Shown here piece after piece: positions 10,601 to 19,937 of a DNA stretch of 64,000 bases. Source of the DNA: Planctomycetota bacterium (GTDB lineage Bacteria > Planctomycetota > Planctomycetia > JALXBF01). Below the pieces are notes generated by a model. The model searched no databases, was not told where the DNA came from, and saw only the letters and a program-made list of their open reading frames with translations. A program made the translations under genes and the position numbers. The DNA is taken from positions 1 to 64,000 of the forward strand of contig JALXBF010000016.1 in the NCBI GenBank assembly GCA_026991575.1, written 5' to 3'. The first letter of the stretch is position 1; each line of letters opens with the position of its first letter.

Positions 10601-10758
10601 GCCGGCTCAGGCCGGTGTTGGTGGGACGGGTGGAGGCGATAGCGGTGAGCGAGGCAGGGGACCTGTTGGTTATGGGAGGGCCTCGCGAACCGGCGCGGCG
10701 CGGACCTGGGCTGGCCGAGTGCTGGCGGCTTACGGAGCTGTTGCCCGCGGGCCACTAG
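7654..10758 (+). CDS. Transmembrane Ser/Thr protein kinase with a C-terminal beta-propeller-like sensor region
   Basis: 1034 residues. Cytoplasmic kinase domain about 87-385: Gly loop RLGEGTGGTVYLAE, Lys117 in VALKLL, HRDIKPSN at 232-239, DFG at 252-254, GTPRYMSPE at 272-280. All key catalytic residues are present. One transmembrane helix lies near 398-417 (VTAVAGVLGTIAIGLAVW). A coiled stretch follows and then about 500 residues of WD40/PQQ-like repeats without clean consensus, a likely extracytoplasmic sensor. The start overlaps the ECF sigma stop by 4 bases, so the pair should be made together and the sigma factor is the obvious candidate target. Confidence 0.92.
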   Translation: MSGQQHRAANQQDPSTHEEQVGLLLAAFLEARERDPELRPEQFLDTVPEKLREAVRAAIESVLWLEAVEPHGRQRPEEPSAGKQFGHYRLIQRLGEGTGGTVYLAEHTLLKRRVALKLLAEPWTADPGRRERFEREARAIARLHHTNIAPLFEYGRCQGRLFFAMQYIEGWTLAELICYAREGDQWKELPEPIKQLVREARRRGGFRPQQVAEWGAQAAAALAHAHGQGVIHRDIKPSNLVLDRQGRLWVVDFGLALLPDDAGLTLPGVPVGTPRYMSPEVARGGPATERSDLYSLAAVLYELLTLRPVLPGEEVAEVLEAARQFEGVRFERRELSRIGRDLAAVVQAALEPDPRHRLATAEVLAEELRRVLAGEPVRLRRWATLRTAARWARRHAAVTAVAGVLGTIAIGLAVWRHVDVAAARRQAETNARRAESALRQARAELVRSHIADARAWVRSRVNGRRAHALRSLQEARRYLDAVDGSVAADWWDAWLAAQGCPDLTYQPLAHRAVSHPLESLLGGSTRGAQPEPWTSLEVVVPQQRGQQLVVGTTRSGLLFRLLEGRPEVIVELPGEQSTLCGSAYPWVVAAGEDGAWAVDLTSGAVQQICDGPTLAAAVASAASRIAVATRGTVAIYELAGTAWEEAARLALPSGPAVALAWDWAGKLLAVVTDRPPELTVYTVPAGRAIWRIDLAEGERSAVLRSATLAFLPTGQVALGLADGSVRVVSPQTGLGDLLRSHRSAVTACVAVDDGVRLMTADRAEVTLWNLVRGEPLCPSLRLPTAVERVTALSAGEWLVGSAEGWYRVRFRPSGRLYRALPVLARRVVAGTFCASSIVLAGADGELLVVGPRGEQRRYRLPGSPQRLQRQSADLVVCYLADGRRVVLDVAGGRLKVPRVDTSAVGGAASGGTAPSAAQQAVTRWPGPVAGDGADRDTGELLSVVRWHGESDVLTVALVAGRDGGRDVLLWRSDRQGKLVRLLGRLRPVLVGRVEAIAVSEAGDLLVMGGPREPARRGPGLAECWRLTELLPAGH

Positions 10759-10785
10759 CTGGCGCGTGGCATCCGCGCAGCAAAA

Positions 10786-10814
10786 GGGCGGGAAACCGGT
10801 ATGGTTTCCCGCCC
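10786..10814. terminator. Bidirectional terminator between convergent kinase and sigma genes
   Basis: A perfect 12-bp stem (GGGCGGGAAACC/GGTTTCCCGCCC) with a 5-base loop. On the minus strand it is followed by TTTTG, a good intrinsic terminator for the sigma factor gene ending at 10829. It also sits 28 bp past the kinase stop. Confidence 0.8.
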
Positions 10815-10828
10815 GTCGGCTTCGAAGG

Positions 10829-12499
10829 TTACTGGACCGGTTCCAGACCGTGCTCGGCCGCGTACGTCTGCAGCTTCCGAAGCGCCCGGCTCTCCAGTTG
10901 ACGCACACGCTCCTTGGTCACGCCCAGCTCGCGGCCAACCTGCTCCAGCGTCCGTGGCGTGCCTTCCTGGCCGAGCCCGAACCGGGCGATGATCACACGC
11001 TGCTCCCGTTCGTCCAGCCGGTCGAGGATCTCGTACAGCAGCTTCTTGATCTCGCGCATCGAGGTTTCTTCGTGGTACGGATCCGCGCGTCGGTCGGCGG
11101 CCGTCTCGAAGATCTCGTCGTAACCGGTGACGAACCGGTCCTGGCGCACAGCCTCCTCGGGGATGGATCGGGCATAGTTCTTCATGATGGCCCAGGAGGC
11201 ATAGGTGCTGAACTTGAACCCGCGGCTGTAGTCGAACTTCTCCACGGCGCGGATCAGCGACATATTCCCGTCGCTGACCAGCTCGAACAGGTTCGTCTGC
11301 GGGCTCACCCGCCGCTTGGCGATGGAGACCACCAGTCGCAGGTTGGACCGGATGATGCGGTTCTTGACGTCCAGTGCCTCCTGCAGCAGCCGCTCCATCT
11401 CGTCCATATCGCTGACGCGCGGCCGCTGGATGTCGAGCCGCTCCTGGATCTTCTTGGCCTTGTGCTTCAAATAGTTCATCTTGCGGAACAGGTACACCTC
11501 CTGTTCCTTGGTCAGCAGCGGGACCTCGTAGAGGGAGGTCAGGTACGGCGGCAAGCCCTTCGGAGGCCGGGTCCGCTTAGGCTGCTTCTCCGGCACCGGT
11601 TCCGGGCCGAGGATCTTCTTGTCGGCCCCCGGCTTGTCGAACTCCTCGTTGTACATGTACTCGATGGTCATTTCCTTGAGCCGCTTGCACCGCACCTGCT
11701 GGATGGCCCGCTGGATGGTGGACGGGGCCTTCTGGTAGCGGCGCGCCAGAGCGGCGATGGGGGCGCCACGCCGATAGGCCTGGTAGATCTGTTCCTTATC
11801 CTCCCATGTCAGCCGCGCACTTCGCTCGCTGAAGACTGCCCGGTCGGGGTGCTGCTGGTCGTACCGCTCCAGTTCCCGACGGACGGTCTCCACCGCGCGG
11901 CCCATCTTCTCGGCCACGGCCCGCACTACCTCGGTGGGCTTGCTTCCCTTGCGCTGCTTCTTGATCTCCTTGGCCAGTCGAACCATCGCCTCTCTCTCTT
12001 GGTCGCTGAGGTTTGAGAACTCCCGAGCCCGTGCTACGACGTCTGCGTGATTCTTGAGGAACCGTTGGACGGTTCGTTCCGGGAACGCCAGCACCCTGCG
12101 GCCCTCAGCCGTGTAGTACCGCCGTCCCACCAGGCCTCGGGCTCGCCACCGTCTTAGAGTGCGCGTGCTAACACCCAGTTCCCTGGACAGTTCCGAGACC
12201 CGGTACAGCTTCTCGCCGGCATCGGCCAGGCTCAGCTTCAGCGTGCCGCTGAGCTCTTCGATCAATCGGGCCAGGTCATCGGCTAAGGCGATCCCTGGCA
12301 GCGGCACGCCCCGATCCTCACTGGGATAGAGCCCGGTCAGCCGGAAACTGACATACGCATAGGGGTATACGGTGTTCGGATCCAGTTCTGCCTGAAAGCG
12401 CTCCGCACGCTCCATGTACTGCAGGCGCAGCCTGCGAGGAGCAATGCGCAGCTGATCGGCAAGGCGGCGAATCGGGGCAAGCTGGTACTTAAGCGGCAT
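10829..12499 (-). CDS. Large sigma-70 factor with an N-terminal multi-HTH extension
   Basis: 556 residues. The C-terminal half is a sigma-70 core: region 1.2 about 316-345 (YLTSLYEVPLLTKEQEVYLF), region 2 about 377-447 (LRLVVSIAKRR, FDYSRGFKFSTYASWAI), region 4 about 484-546 (LEQVGRELGVTKERVRQLE). Region 3 is nearly absent: only about 37 residues separate regions 2 and 4. The first 300 residues carry up to four helix-turn-helix segments: about 6-28, a MerR-like one at 98-146 (VSELSRELGVSTRTLRRWRA), 185-214, and a resolvase-like one at 232-270. It is not a standard RpoD. It may be a planctomycete group-2 sigma that reads extra DNA sites. It is monocistronic, divergent from a DUF1559 gene. Confidence 0.88.
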   Translation of the reverse strand: MPLKYQLAPIRRLADQLRIAPRRLRLQYMERAERFQAELDPNTVYPYAYVSFRLTGLYPSEDRGVPLPGIALADDLARLIEELSGTLKLSLADAGEKLYRVSELSRELGVSTRTLRRWRARGLVGRRYYTAEGRRVLAFPERTVQRFLKNHADVVARAREFSNLSDQEREAMVRLAKEIKKQRKGSKPTEVVRAVAEKMGRAVETVRRELERYDQQHPDRAVFSERSARLTWEDKEQIYQAYRRGAPIAALARRYQKAPSTIQRAIQQVRCKRLKEMTIEYMYNEEFDKPGADKKILGPEPVPEKQPKRTRPPKGLPPYLTSLYEVPLLTKEQEVYLFRKMNYLKHKAKKIQERLDIQRPRVSDMDEMERLLQEALDVKNRIIRSNLRLVVSIAKRRVSPQTNLFELVSDGNMSLIRAVEKFDYSRGFKFSTYASWAIMKNYARSIPEEAVRQDRFVTGYDEIFETAADRRADPYHEETSMREIKKLLYEILDRLDEREQRVIIARFGLGQEGTPRTLEQVGRELGVTKERVRQLESRALRKLQTYAAEHGLEPVQ

Positions 12500-13331
12500 G
12501 GCAAAGTCCCCAGCGGTTAGCGCCGCGGCAGCAGCCGCGGCTTTTCAACACCCCGGCGCCGCTTCCCCGTTGGCCGGTTCAGGTGCACATCGCGTGCCAC
12601 AATCCTCCCCGGCAACGGATTATGCGGCTCAGTGCAGAGGAAGCGGCAAACCAGGGCCTTTTCGGCCGTTCTCGGCGTCACCGCCGGGTTATGCTTCAGT
12701 AAGACGCCACCGGTCCTGCCGCGTGACACACTGCCAGCTTGGCACGTTCGCACGGCCAAGCGCGCCTCAGTCGCGTCACAACTGTCTCTGTGCGCGACGA
12801 GGACCGTGCAGCGCGGAAGGAACCTGGCCCGACTTCGCTCCCGTGCCCCGACCGCTACCGGGGACTCGCCCCACAGGAACATTCGTTCGGCGGGAAATCC
12901 TCCGTACGCGGATATCCTACCCGATGAACGATCGCTTGCCAAGCAGCTATCGCGCAGCCTGCGGCTATTCCTTCCACAGTACGCACACGTACGTCAGCGG
13001 TTCGCTATTTTTACCACGACCACCAGCGGATGCAACCCCAATTCTTGCCAGCGACCCCTCAAAGCCCGCAGCCGCGGCAAGCGATACCAGGCGAACCCGG
13101 CACCGGCCCCGATCCGAGGCCGATTCCGCATCGCTTGACCCGGTTGACGATACGTTCCAAGCGCTGGTACACTGGTGGCGCAACGGCAGCAGGGTCTAGC
13201 GACCGCGCTGTCCGGGCCTGCCGGGCGAGTGGGCCAGCTGAGCAGGCCGCCAGAATTGAGAACATACGAGAGTGTTATGGGTGGAGGTTATCCACGGTCC
13301 GTATCGGAGCTCGGTTTGGGAGGTGCGTCTC
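12500..13331. other. Intergenic stretch, no convincing gene
   Basis: An 830-bp spacer between the divergent sigma factor and DUF1559 genes. Frames here are open but give Ala/Pro/Ser/Arg-rich translations without recognisable protein character. A GCCGCGGC hairpin (about 12521-12541, loop AGCA) lies just upstream of the sigma gene. A candidate promoter for the DUF1559 gene lies at 13144-13173. Confidence 0.5.
13144..13173 (+). promoter_or_regulatory. Candidate sigma-70 promoter for the DUF1559 gene
   Basis: TTGACG and TACACT separated by 18 bp, about 160 bp upstream of the start at 13332. Assigned from sequence match only. Confidence 0.35.
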
Positions 13332-14414
13332 ATGATGCGCTTTCGTCGTCAGGGATTTACCCTCATTGAGTTACTGGTTGTCATCGCCATCATCGCAGTG
13401 CTGATCGCGTTGTTGCTGCCGGCGGTGCAGATGGCGCGTGAGGCAGCACGGCGTGCCCAGTGCGCCAACAACCTCAAGCAGATTGGCCTGGCAATGCACA
13501 ATTACCACCAAGCCCACGGCTACTTCCCGCCGGAAGGCACGCGTGCCTACCGAGGCTGGAACCGCATCGTGGGGGTGGGCGGCGAGCAGCTCTGGAGCTT
13601 CAAGGTGTTCCTGCTGCCCTACCTCGATCGCGCCGATGTCTACAACGCCGCTAACCTCGACTTGCGCGCCTTCGGCGAGCCGTTAGGCAACTGGGGCAAC
13701 GACCCCAATGCCACGCTGCGACGCACGCGGATTGAGACCTACCTCTGCCCGTCCGATCCGCACTTCGACCACCGCAACCCCTATGCAACCGCTCAGAACT
13801 ACGCGCCCAACAACGGCACGGAACGCTACTTCAACAACTGGCGGACCAACGGTATCGCGTACCGCCCCGGGTGGGACTGGGCGTTCAACAAGCCGATTGG
13901 CATTCGTGACATCGTGGACGGTACCGCCTTCACGGCTGCGTTCTCTGAGTGGATCCGCGGTGGCATGCAGGGCCAGATGACGGCCGACCGGGGTGACGAG
14001 CTGGCCGTCGTCTGGGAGGGCCCGATCTGGTGGGCCGGCGGTTATGGCCGAAACGCCCAGCGTGAGGGCGACAAGTGGATGGAGCGTGAATGCGACCAGT
14101 CGACCCACTACTTCTGGGACTTCAAAGGGGAACTGTGGTGGCTGAGCATGATGGGCCGCGGAACCGGAATCGGCTTCTCCAAGCGACCGAATCACAAGAG
14201 CTGCATCGGTGTTGCCGGTGGTCAGCCGGTTATCCCGTGGGGTATTGCGGAGTTCAACGTCGCGCCGTCTAGCCTGCACCCGGGTGGCGTGAACGTGCTG
14301 TTCTGCGATGGTCGTGTCCGGTTCATCAGCGAGGACATCGACCAGCAGATCTGGTTCGCCATCGGGACACGCGATGGCCGCGAGCCGATCAGCGAAACCG
14401 ACCTCACTTTCTAA
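13332..14414 (+). CDS. DUF1559 protein with type IV pilin-like N-terminus
   Basis: 360 residues. [20 protein letters not shown] is a textbook prepilin signal: basic leader, G-F cleavage site, Glu at +5, long hydrophobic helix. The body carries the DUF1559 signature region ([20 protein letters not shown]) and the C-terminal H-X9-DG segment ([18 protein letters not shown]). These are abundant planctomycete envelope proteins, probably matured by prepilin peptidase and assembled in or near a pseudopilus or surface layer. ATG 13332 has GGGAGGTG at 13318-13325. It is followed by a strong hairpin and a small lipoprotein gene. Confidence 0.93.
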   Translation: MMRFRRQGFTLIELLVVIAIIAVLIALLLPAVQMAREAARRAQCANNLKQIGLAMHNYHQAHGYFPPEGTRAYRGWNRIVGVGGEQLWSFKVFLLPYLDRADVYNAANLDLRAFGEPLGNWGNDPNATLRRTRIETYLCPSDPHFDHRNPYATAQNYAPNNGTERYFNNWRTNGIAYRPGWDWAFNKPIGIRDIVDGTAFTAAFSEWIRGGMQGQMTADRGDELAVVWEGPIWWAGGYGRNAQREGDKWMERECDQSTHYFWDFKGELWWLSMMGRGTGIGFSKRPNHKSCIGVAGGQPVIPWGIAEFNVAPSSLHPGGVNVLFCDGRVRFISEDIDQQIWFAIGTRDGREPISETDLTF

Positions 14415-14433
14415 CCACTGTGCCAGCACCGAC

Positions 14434-14465
14434 GCTGTCCGCCGGCGAACTCGCCGGCGGACAGC
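14434..14465 (+). terminator. Hairpin after the DUF1559 gene
   Basis: A perfect inverted repeat (arms GCTGTCCGCCGGCGA and TCGCCGGCGGACAGC) 20 bp past the stop, followed by TCTCTGTTG. The U run is weak, so some read-through into the lipoprotein gene at 14509 is likely. Confidence 0.65.
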
Positions 14466-14508
14466 TCTCTGTTGCCCTCGCGGGTATCAACGGTGTGGGA
14501 GTCCATCT

Positions 14509-14751
14509 ATGAAACGCCTAGCCCCATACTCACTGCTCGCCAGCTTCGCCCTGCTCAGCCCCGTTGCGCTGACCGGCTGCGGTCAGAACCTTCCCGAACC
14601 GGCTGGCCCCGAGATGAGCGTAGATGAGGCGATGGAGAAATCGATGCCCCAGTTCAAGCAGTTCATGAGCGGGGACGAGCCACAGGATGCCGCTCAGATG
14701 TTCACCCCGGGCGGTGGCGCCGAACAGTATCCGGGCGCGGGCAAGAAGTAG
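14509..14751 (+). CDS. Small lipoprotein downstream of the DUF1559 gene
   Basis: 80 residues starting MKRLAPYSLLASFALL with the lipobox LTGC. The mature part contains PAGPEMSVDEAMEKSMPQ and ends in a Gly-rich, Lys-terminated tail. Similar short lipoproteins often follow DUF1559 genes in planctomycetes (general knowledge), which suggests a joint envelope role. No domain is recognisable. Confidence 0.7.
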   Translation: MKRLAPYSLLASFALLSPVALTGCGQNLPEPAGPEMSVDEAMEKSMPQFKQFMSGDEPQDAAQMFTPGGGAEQYPGAGKK

Positions 14752-14830
14752 GCCGCCGGCCGCGACCGGTAGCCATCGATCGCTGCCCGGTGCTGCTGGA
14801 TCGGTGCCGTTCGCACGTGTGGTGCACGGC

Positions 14831-15016
14831 TTAGTAGTCGTTCCAACCAGCGGTGCCAGCCATGCTCGCTTGACGCATCGTCGTCGGCTGCAGGGGGGTA
14901 GTCCGCCGGGCAACGGGTACGAACTGCATACGCATCGACGCAAATCGGTCTAGTTCCCCAAGCCAGTCCAATTGCTCGCTAGTGTTACGCGCTGTTGAGC
15001 GGCAAGCGGTCGACAC
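14831..15016 (-). CDS. Doubtful small protein
   Basis: 61 codons from a GTG. The C-terminal half (LDRFASMRMQFVPVARRTTP) looks more protein-like than its surroundings. No motif, and no well-placed ribosome site: AAAAGGAGCA lies about 40 bases too far upstream. Confidence 0.2.
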   Translation of the reverse strand: MSTACRSTARNTSEQLDWLGELDRFASMRMQFVPVARRTTPLQPTTMRQASMAGTAGWNDY

Positions 15017-15079
15017 TGCTGCCTCTATGCCCGGGCACCGTGTGGCGTGGTGTGGACTGCTCCTTTTCAGATCCGGTTG

Positions 15080-15493
15080 TTAAGTGGGGGCTGGCGGAGG
15101 GGGGCTGGTGCCTGCCGAGGTAGCCTCAAAGCAACCGGCTGTGGCACGCGCAGCCGAGGGGGGGCAGACGTTGAGAGGCTCGCTGGGTAACGGGGAGGGG
15201 CTTGTCAGGGCTGCGTCGATGGCGGGGGGCCGCGGCACAGCGCCGAGCTGATCGCTGGTCTGACCTGTTGCGACGGCGACAGGTTTGCGGACTGTGGCCG
15301 CAGACGGCTGGCTAGCGTACCGACGCAGGGTGGCGGCAGGTCCGGAGTGTCCGGATGATGCGTGAGTCTGATCGTTGCGGTTCGGTACTGGTCGGTTGGG
15401 TCGAGCGGCCGGCACGGTACGCGTGTGCGTTATACATGCCCGGTGGTCTTTTCCACCGAATGCGCCGCAGGCGGGATCGCCCCGGGGGGACAC
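15080..15493 (-). CDS. Doubtful Pro/Ala/Ser-rich protein
   Basis: 137 codons. The translation is low-complexity, rich in Pro, Ala, Ser and Thr, ending TSPPPPAPT. It could be an exported linker-like protein or chance in GC-rich DNA. No signal peptide or ribosome site is clear. Confidence 0.2.
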   Translation of the reverse strand: MSPRGDPACGAFGGKDHRACITHTRTVPAARPNRPVPNRNDQTHASSGHSGPAATLRRYASQPSAATVRKPVAVATGQTSDQLGAVPRPPAIDAALTSPSPLPSEPLNVCPPSAARATAGCFEATSAGTSPPPPAPT

Positions 15494-15653
15494 ACGGATT
15501 GCCTGGCCGGCACGACCGCGCAGGCGGTCTGGCGCACGGACTGAGCTGGCCCCCCAAGCCAGCTTCGCTTGACAGAGGCCGGTCGCTGCGGTACCGGTGA
15601 GGGCCGTGGGGTAGGACCGCGCGCAGGAAGGCTAGGAGCGTAAGGAGAGCGAG

Positions 15654-17027
15654 ATGACGCACCGCTGCAGTTGGCGCGGAGTGATACTGGCGGTCGGCTC
15701 CTTGCTTGTGATTCAGGCGGCGGCGGCGGAGCCGCCGGTGACGCTGGCGGAGCGGACGCCACGTGTCGGACAGGTGGTTCTCAACACGCTGACCGCCGTA
15801 CAGCAAGGGCGGCTGGTGTTGCCGGCTGAAGGGGACAAAGACAAGAAGGTTACCATTCGGGCGGAAGCAAGGCTGATTTTTGAGCAGTATCCGATCCAGG
15901 CCGGTCAGCGCGAAGCGCGGTACCTGAAGGATGCTGTGGTGGGCGTGCTGGTAGAGGGGCGGAAGACGCTGCGCACGATGCGCCGCTCCGTTCGCCTTAT
16001 CGCAACGTCGGTGCGTGACAAGCAGCTCTTCTTTTACTCGCCGCGTGGCCCGTTGACCTACGAGGAGCTCCAGACGCTGCACTATCCGTTCGACCCGCTG
16101 GTCCTAAGCCGGCTGGTCGATGCGGCGAAAGGGGGGGTGGTGGTCGGCAAACAGTGGCGGCTATCGGACGAGCTGGTAGGACTGCTGGTGCGGTTCGATG
16201 CGGTAGAGCGTCAGGATATCCGGGTGGTGTGTGATTCGGTGACCGAGGGACTCGTTCGGTTGCGAGTGGCCGGGACGGCGGTGGGGACGTTTGCGATCGC
16301 GCCAGCGCGGGTGACGTTGGATGCTTCACTGGAGTTTGACCGTAAGGAGCAGCTATTCAAGCGGGTGGAGGCTGAGTTGGCGGTGGTGAAGTCGCCGGGC
16401 CCGGTGGAGCCTGGGTTTGAGGGCACGGTTCGGGTAACGCTGCAGCGGCAGTGGGCGGAGGCGGAGATGCTCACGGCCGAACTGATCCGGTCCCTCCCTG
16501 CTGGAGCGGCTCCCGGTCTGGACTACCTTGTGTTCGAGCATCCTGAGGGCAAGTTTCGCGTGTACTATCCGAGGCGGTGGCGGATCCATTTTGCGGATCG
16601 GAAGTCGTTGGTGCTGAAGTGGGTGGACGACCGCGGACTGGTGGCTCAGTGCAACCTGGTTCTTGGGCACAAGGCCAGCCCTGGAACGCATCTAAAGCCT
16701 GAGGAGATCCGTGAGCAGGTGATCAAGGCAGTCGCAAAGCACAAGGCGCAGTTGTTGGAGGAGCGCGAGTTGCCGGGCCAGGAAGCCCTGTGGATCTATC
16801 GCATGGCGCTGGCCGGGGTCGTTGGCAAGGAAGCGGTCGTGTGGCATTACTACACGTTGGCGGACCGTTCGGGCCAGCACCTGCTGGTGGTCTTCTCGGT
16901 GCCGGCCAGTCGCAGCAGTCAGTTTGGCGGGTCGGACCTGGAGATTGTGCAATCGATTCAGATGCCGGCGCGCAAGGAGCCTGGGGCCGGCGGCGGTGGC
17001 GCGCGCGTGTCGCGGCGGGAGCGGTGA
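15654..17027 (+). CDS. Secreted protein of unknown function
   Basis: 457 residues with a Sec signal peptide (GVILAVGSLLVIQAAAAEPP). The mature protein is a mostly beta-rich body of about 290 residues followed by a second part (about 290-440) starting FEHPEGKFRVYYPRRWRIHF, which reads like the DUF/PsbP-like modules that handle exported ligands. The last residues are Gly/Arg-rich. AAGGAGAGCG lies 4-13 bases before the ATG. I do not recognise the family beyond planctomycete exported proteins. Confidence 0.75.
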   Translation: MTHRCSWRGVILAVGSLLVIQAAAAEPPVTLAERTPRVGQVVLNTLTAVQQGRLVLPAEGDKDKKVTIRAEARLIFEQYPIQAGQREARYLKDAVVGVLVEGRKTLRTMRRSVRLIATSVRDKQLFFYSPRGPLTYEELQTLHYPFDPLVLSRLVDAAKGGVVVGKQWRLSDELVGLLVRFDAVERQDIRVVCDSVTEGLVRLRVAGTAVGTFAIAPARVTLDASLEFDRKEQLFKRVEAELAVVKSPGPVEPGFEGTVRVTLQRQWAEAEMLTAELIRSLPAGAAPGLDYLVFEHPEGKFRVYYPRRWRIHFADRKSLVLKWVDDRGLVAQCNLVLGHKASPGTHLKPEEIREQVIKAVAKHKAQLLEERELPGQEALWIYRMALAGVVGKEAVVWHYYTLADRSGQHLLVVFSVPASRSSQFGGSDLEIVQSIQMPARKEPGAGGGGARVSRRER

Positions 17028-17038
17028 GCTGGGCTTGC

Positions 17039-17067
17039 TTGAGATTTCCGCGGTGGGGCGCGATAAT
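17039..17067 (+). promoter_or_regulatory. Promoter for the tRNA-tuf cluster
   Basis: TTGAGA and GATAAT separated by 17 bp, ending about 43 bp before the first tRNA. Good match to the sigma-70 consensus and well placed for the tRNA-Thr/Tyr/Gly/Thr-tuf transcript. Confidence 0.55.
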
Positions 17068-17109
17068 TCCGGGGGATGGATTGCCTGCTGTTGACGGCCG
17101 GCTAGAATT

Positions 17110-17182
17110 GCTAGCGTAGCTCAATCGGTAGAGCGCCGGTTTTGTAAACCGGGGGTTGTGGGTTCGAGTCCCACCGCTAGCT
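17110..17182 (+). tRNA. tRNA-Thr (anticodon TGT)
   Basis: 73-base cloverleaf. Acceptor GCTAGCG/CGCTAGC, anticodon stem CCGGT/ACCGG with loop TTTGTAA, T arm GTGGG-TTCGAGT-CCCAC. CCA is not encoded. First of four tRNAs in the order known from the E. coli tufB operon. Confidence 0.96.
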
Positions 17183-17191
17183 TCGTCGTGC

Positions 17192-17274
17192 GGGCCGGTG
17201 GCCGAGCGGCCAAAGGCGCCAGACTGTAAATCTGGTGGCGGACGCCTACGCAGGTTCGAATCCTGCCCGGCCCA
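17192..17274 (+). tRNA. tRNA-Tyr (anticodon GTA)
   Basis: 83-base tRNA with the long variable arm of a class II tRNA. Acceptor GGGCCGG/CCGGCCC, anticodon stem CCAGA/TCTGG with loop CTGTAAA. CCA is not encoded. Confidence 0.96.
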
Positions 17275-17303
17275 CTTGCCTACTCGGGCATCTGCACCGC
17301 TAG

Positions 17304-17374
17304 GCGGGCGTAGCTCAATGGTAGAGCACCGGCCTTCCAAGCCGGGAATGCGGGTTCGATTCCCGTCGCCCGCT
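17304..17374 (+). tRNA. tRNA-Gly (anticodon TCC)
   Basis: Acceptor GCGGGCG/CGCCCGC, anticodon stem CCGGC/GCCGG with loop CTTCCAA. The genomic sequence continues CCA at 17375-17377, so here the 3' CCA appears to be encoded. Confidence 0.96.
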
Positions 17375-17392
17375 CCATTGCCTCTGGCACGC

Positions 17393-17423
17393 CGCCGTCT
17401 AGAATGACGGCGCCTGGTTTTTT
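17393..17423 (+). terminator. Terminator-like hairpin inside the tRNA cluster
   Basis: CGCCGTC/GACGGCG stem with a 6-base loop, then CCTGG and six T. It lies between tRNA-Gly and the second tRNA-Thr and could attenuate transcription into tuf or serve as a processing site. Confidence 0.4.
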
Positions 17424-17452
17424 GGCTGGCCGGTTCGCTGGTCGGCCAGGGG

Positions 17453-17525
<73 letters not shown>

Positions 17526-17650
17526 CTGCCTGTGCTGCGTAGCTCTGTTGCCGGGCAATTCCGTGTCAGATGTGGGTGTGGTGTGGACGGTAGGCGATGG
17601 TGTTTGCGGTCTTGATAGTTTTGTGACGTTACGACGGGAGAGGAGCGGAG

Positions 17651-18868
<1,218 letters not shown>

Positions 18869-18889
18869 TCGCGACCCGGCGGAGGAGCG

Positions 18890-19057
18890 ATGCGCAAGTG
18901 GGTCTGGCTCGAGTGCACGGAGTGTAAAGAGCTGAACTACCGCACGTCGGTCCCGGTCAAACCGGGTGGCGGCGGCCAGCAGTCTCGGCTCGAACTGCGC
19001 AAGTACTGTCCCAGGCAGCGCAAGCACACCGTGCATCGGGAGTCTCGCAAGAAGTAG
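18890..19057 (+). CDS. rpmG: 50S ribosomal protein bL33
   Basis: 55 residues (MRKWVWLECTECKELNY ... KYCPRQRKHT). The first Cys pair of the zinc ribbon (CTEC) is intact, but the second has only one Cys (CPRQ), so zinc binding may be lost or altered. GGCGGAGGAG lies just before the ATG. Position between tuf and tRNA-Trp/secE is conserved in bacteria. Confidence 0.95.
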   Translation: MRKWVWLECTECKELNYRTSVPVKPGGGGQQSRLELRKYCPRQRKHTVHRESRKK

Positions 19058-19171
19058 CCGTCGGGCTTGTTCCGAAAGCGTTCGACCGATACGATGAGCG
19101 GGGACCGGCGCGGTCCCTGCTCGTCGGCTGTCGGAACCGCCGCATGCCGGTTCGCGCAACGGCGGTTGTGC

Positions 19172-19244
19172 AGGGGCGTAGCTCAATTGGAAGAGCACCG
19201 GTTTCCAAAACCGGCGGTTGGGGGTTCGACTCCCTCCGCCCCTG
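19172..19244 (+). tRNA. tRNA-Trp (anticodon CCA)
   Basis: Acceptor AGGGGCG/CGCCCCT, anticodon stem CCGGT/ACCGG with loop TTCCAAA, discriminator G. CCA is not encoded. The rpmG-tRNA-Trp-secE order is common. Confidence 0.96.
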
Positions 19245-19385
19245 CCTTCTTGCACCGTGCGACGCACTCGCCTCTTGCCGCCGCCTGCCTCTTACGCAAG
19301 GGTGCCGCTTGGATGGGTGGCCTCGGCGCCGGCGTGCCGGCAAGTGTATCGAGCGGCAAGTCTTTCTGACGCTGCGGGGATTGAC

Positions 19386-19907
19386 ATGGCCACGAAAGCT
19401 GCGGCAGGCGCCTGGCGGAAAGGATCGCTGCTGGAGGCGCTGCTTTCGGTCGAGATCTACAAGCGGACCCAGGGGCTGACGATCCGGGTGCTGACGTTCC
19501 TGGGCATCATGATCTTTGTGGTCTGGGGTGCTCAGGAACTGTACGCCCGGCTCATCACCGCGCCGTATGCCGTCCGCGTTGGTGTGCCCATGGCGCTGGT
19601 GGTGGCCAGTGGCTGGATCGCGTTCCGGCTCGTGAACTACCCGCCCTTTGCCGACTTCCTGATCGACACCGAATGGGAGATGCGCAAGGTCACCTGGCCG
19701 ACCTGGTCGCAGCTGAAGCGGGCCACGGCCGTGGTCATTACCGTCACGCTGTTGATGGCCGGCTTCCTGTACCTGGTTGACCTGGTCTGGATGGGCATCC
19801 TGCGCTTGATCGGGGTGCTGTGGGTTCCCACGCCCGAGGAAGCTGAGCAGGCCGCGGTGCGGCTGCTCGATTGGCTCTATTCCGTCGCCCAGCTCTGGCT
19901 GGGCTGA
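19386..19907 (+). CDS. secE: Preprotein translocase subunit SecE, extended form
   Basis: 173 residues from the ATG at 19386. The C-terminal half is the conserved SecE core: amphipathic helix with EMRKVTWPTWSQLKRAT, then a transmembrane helix (VVITVTLLMAGFLYLVDLVW). Two more hydrophobic segments lie upstream (VLTFLGIMIFVVWGAQELYA and VGVPMALVVASGWIAFRLV), so it has three membrane segments like the E. coli protein rather than the one of most bacteria. It clamps SecY in the inner membrane. Confidence 0.93.
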   Translation: MATKAAAGAWRKGSLLEALLSVEIYKRTQGLTIRVLTFLGIMIFVVWGAQELYARLITAPYAVRVGVPMALVVASGWIAFRLVNYPPFADFLIDTEWEMRKVTWPTWSQLKRATAVVITVTLLMAGFLYLVDLVWMGILRLIGVLWVPTPEEAEQAAVRLLDWLYSVAQLWLG

Positions 19908-19937
19908 ACGGCGTAACCTGTTGTGCCGGAGCGTGTG

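Larger units (their letters stand above)
14752..15653. other. Intergenic stretch with only doubtful small frames
   Basis: About 900 bp with no firm gene. Two minus-strand frames (14831-15016 and 15080-15493) are listed separately with low confidence. The plus strand 15080-15250 is G-rich with several GGGG runs. Confidence 0.5.

Noticed and set aside
12521-12541. Terminator for the sigma factor gene
   Set aside because: The hairpin is upstream of that gene's start; the real terminator is at 10786-10814.
12498-13199. Plus-strand protein of about 230 residues in the sigma/DUF1559 gap
   Set aside because: Translation is Ala/Pro/Ser/Arg-rich without domains, and the stretch is the promoter side of two divergent genes.
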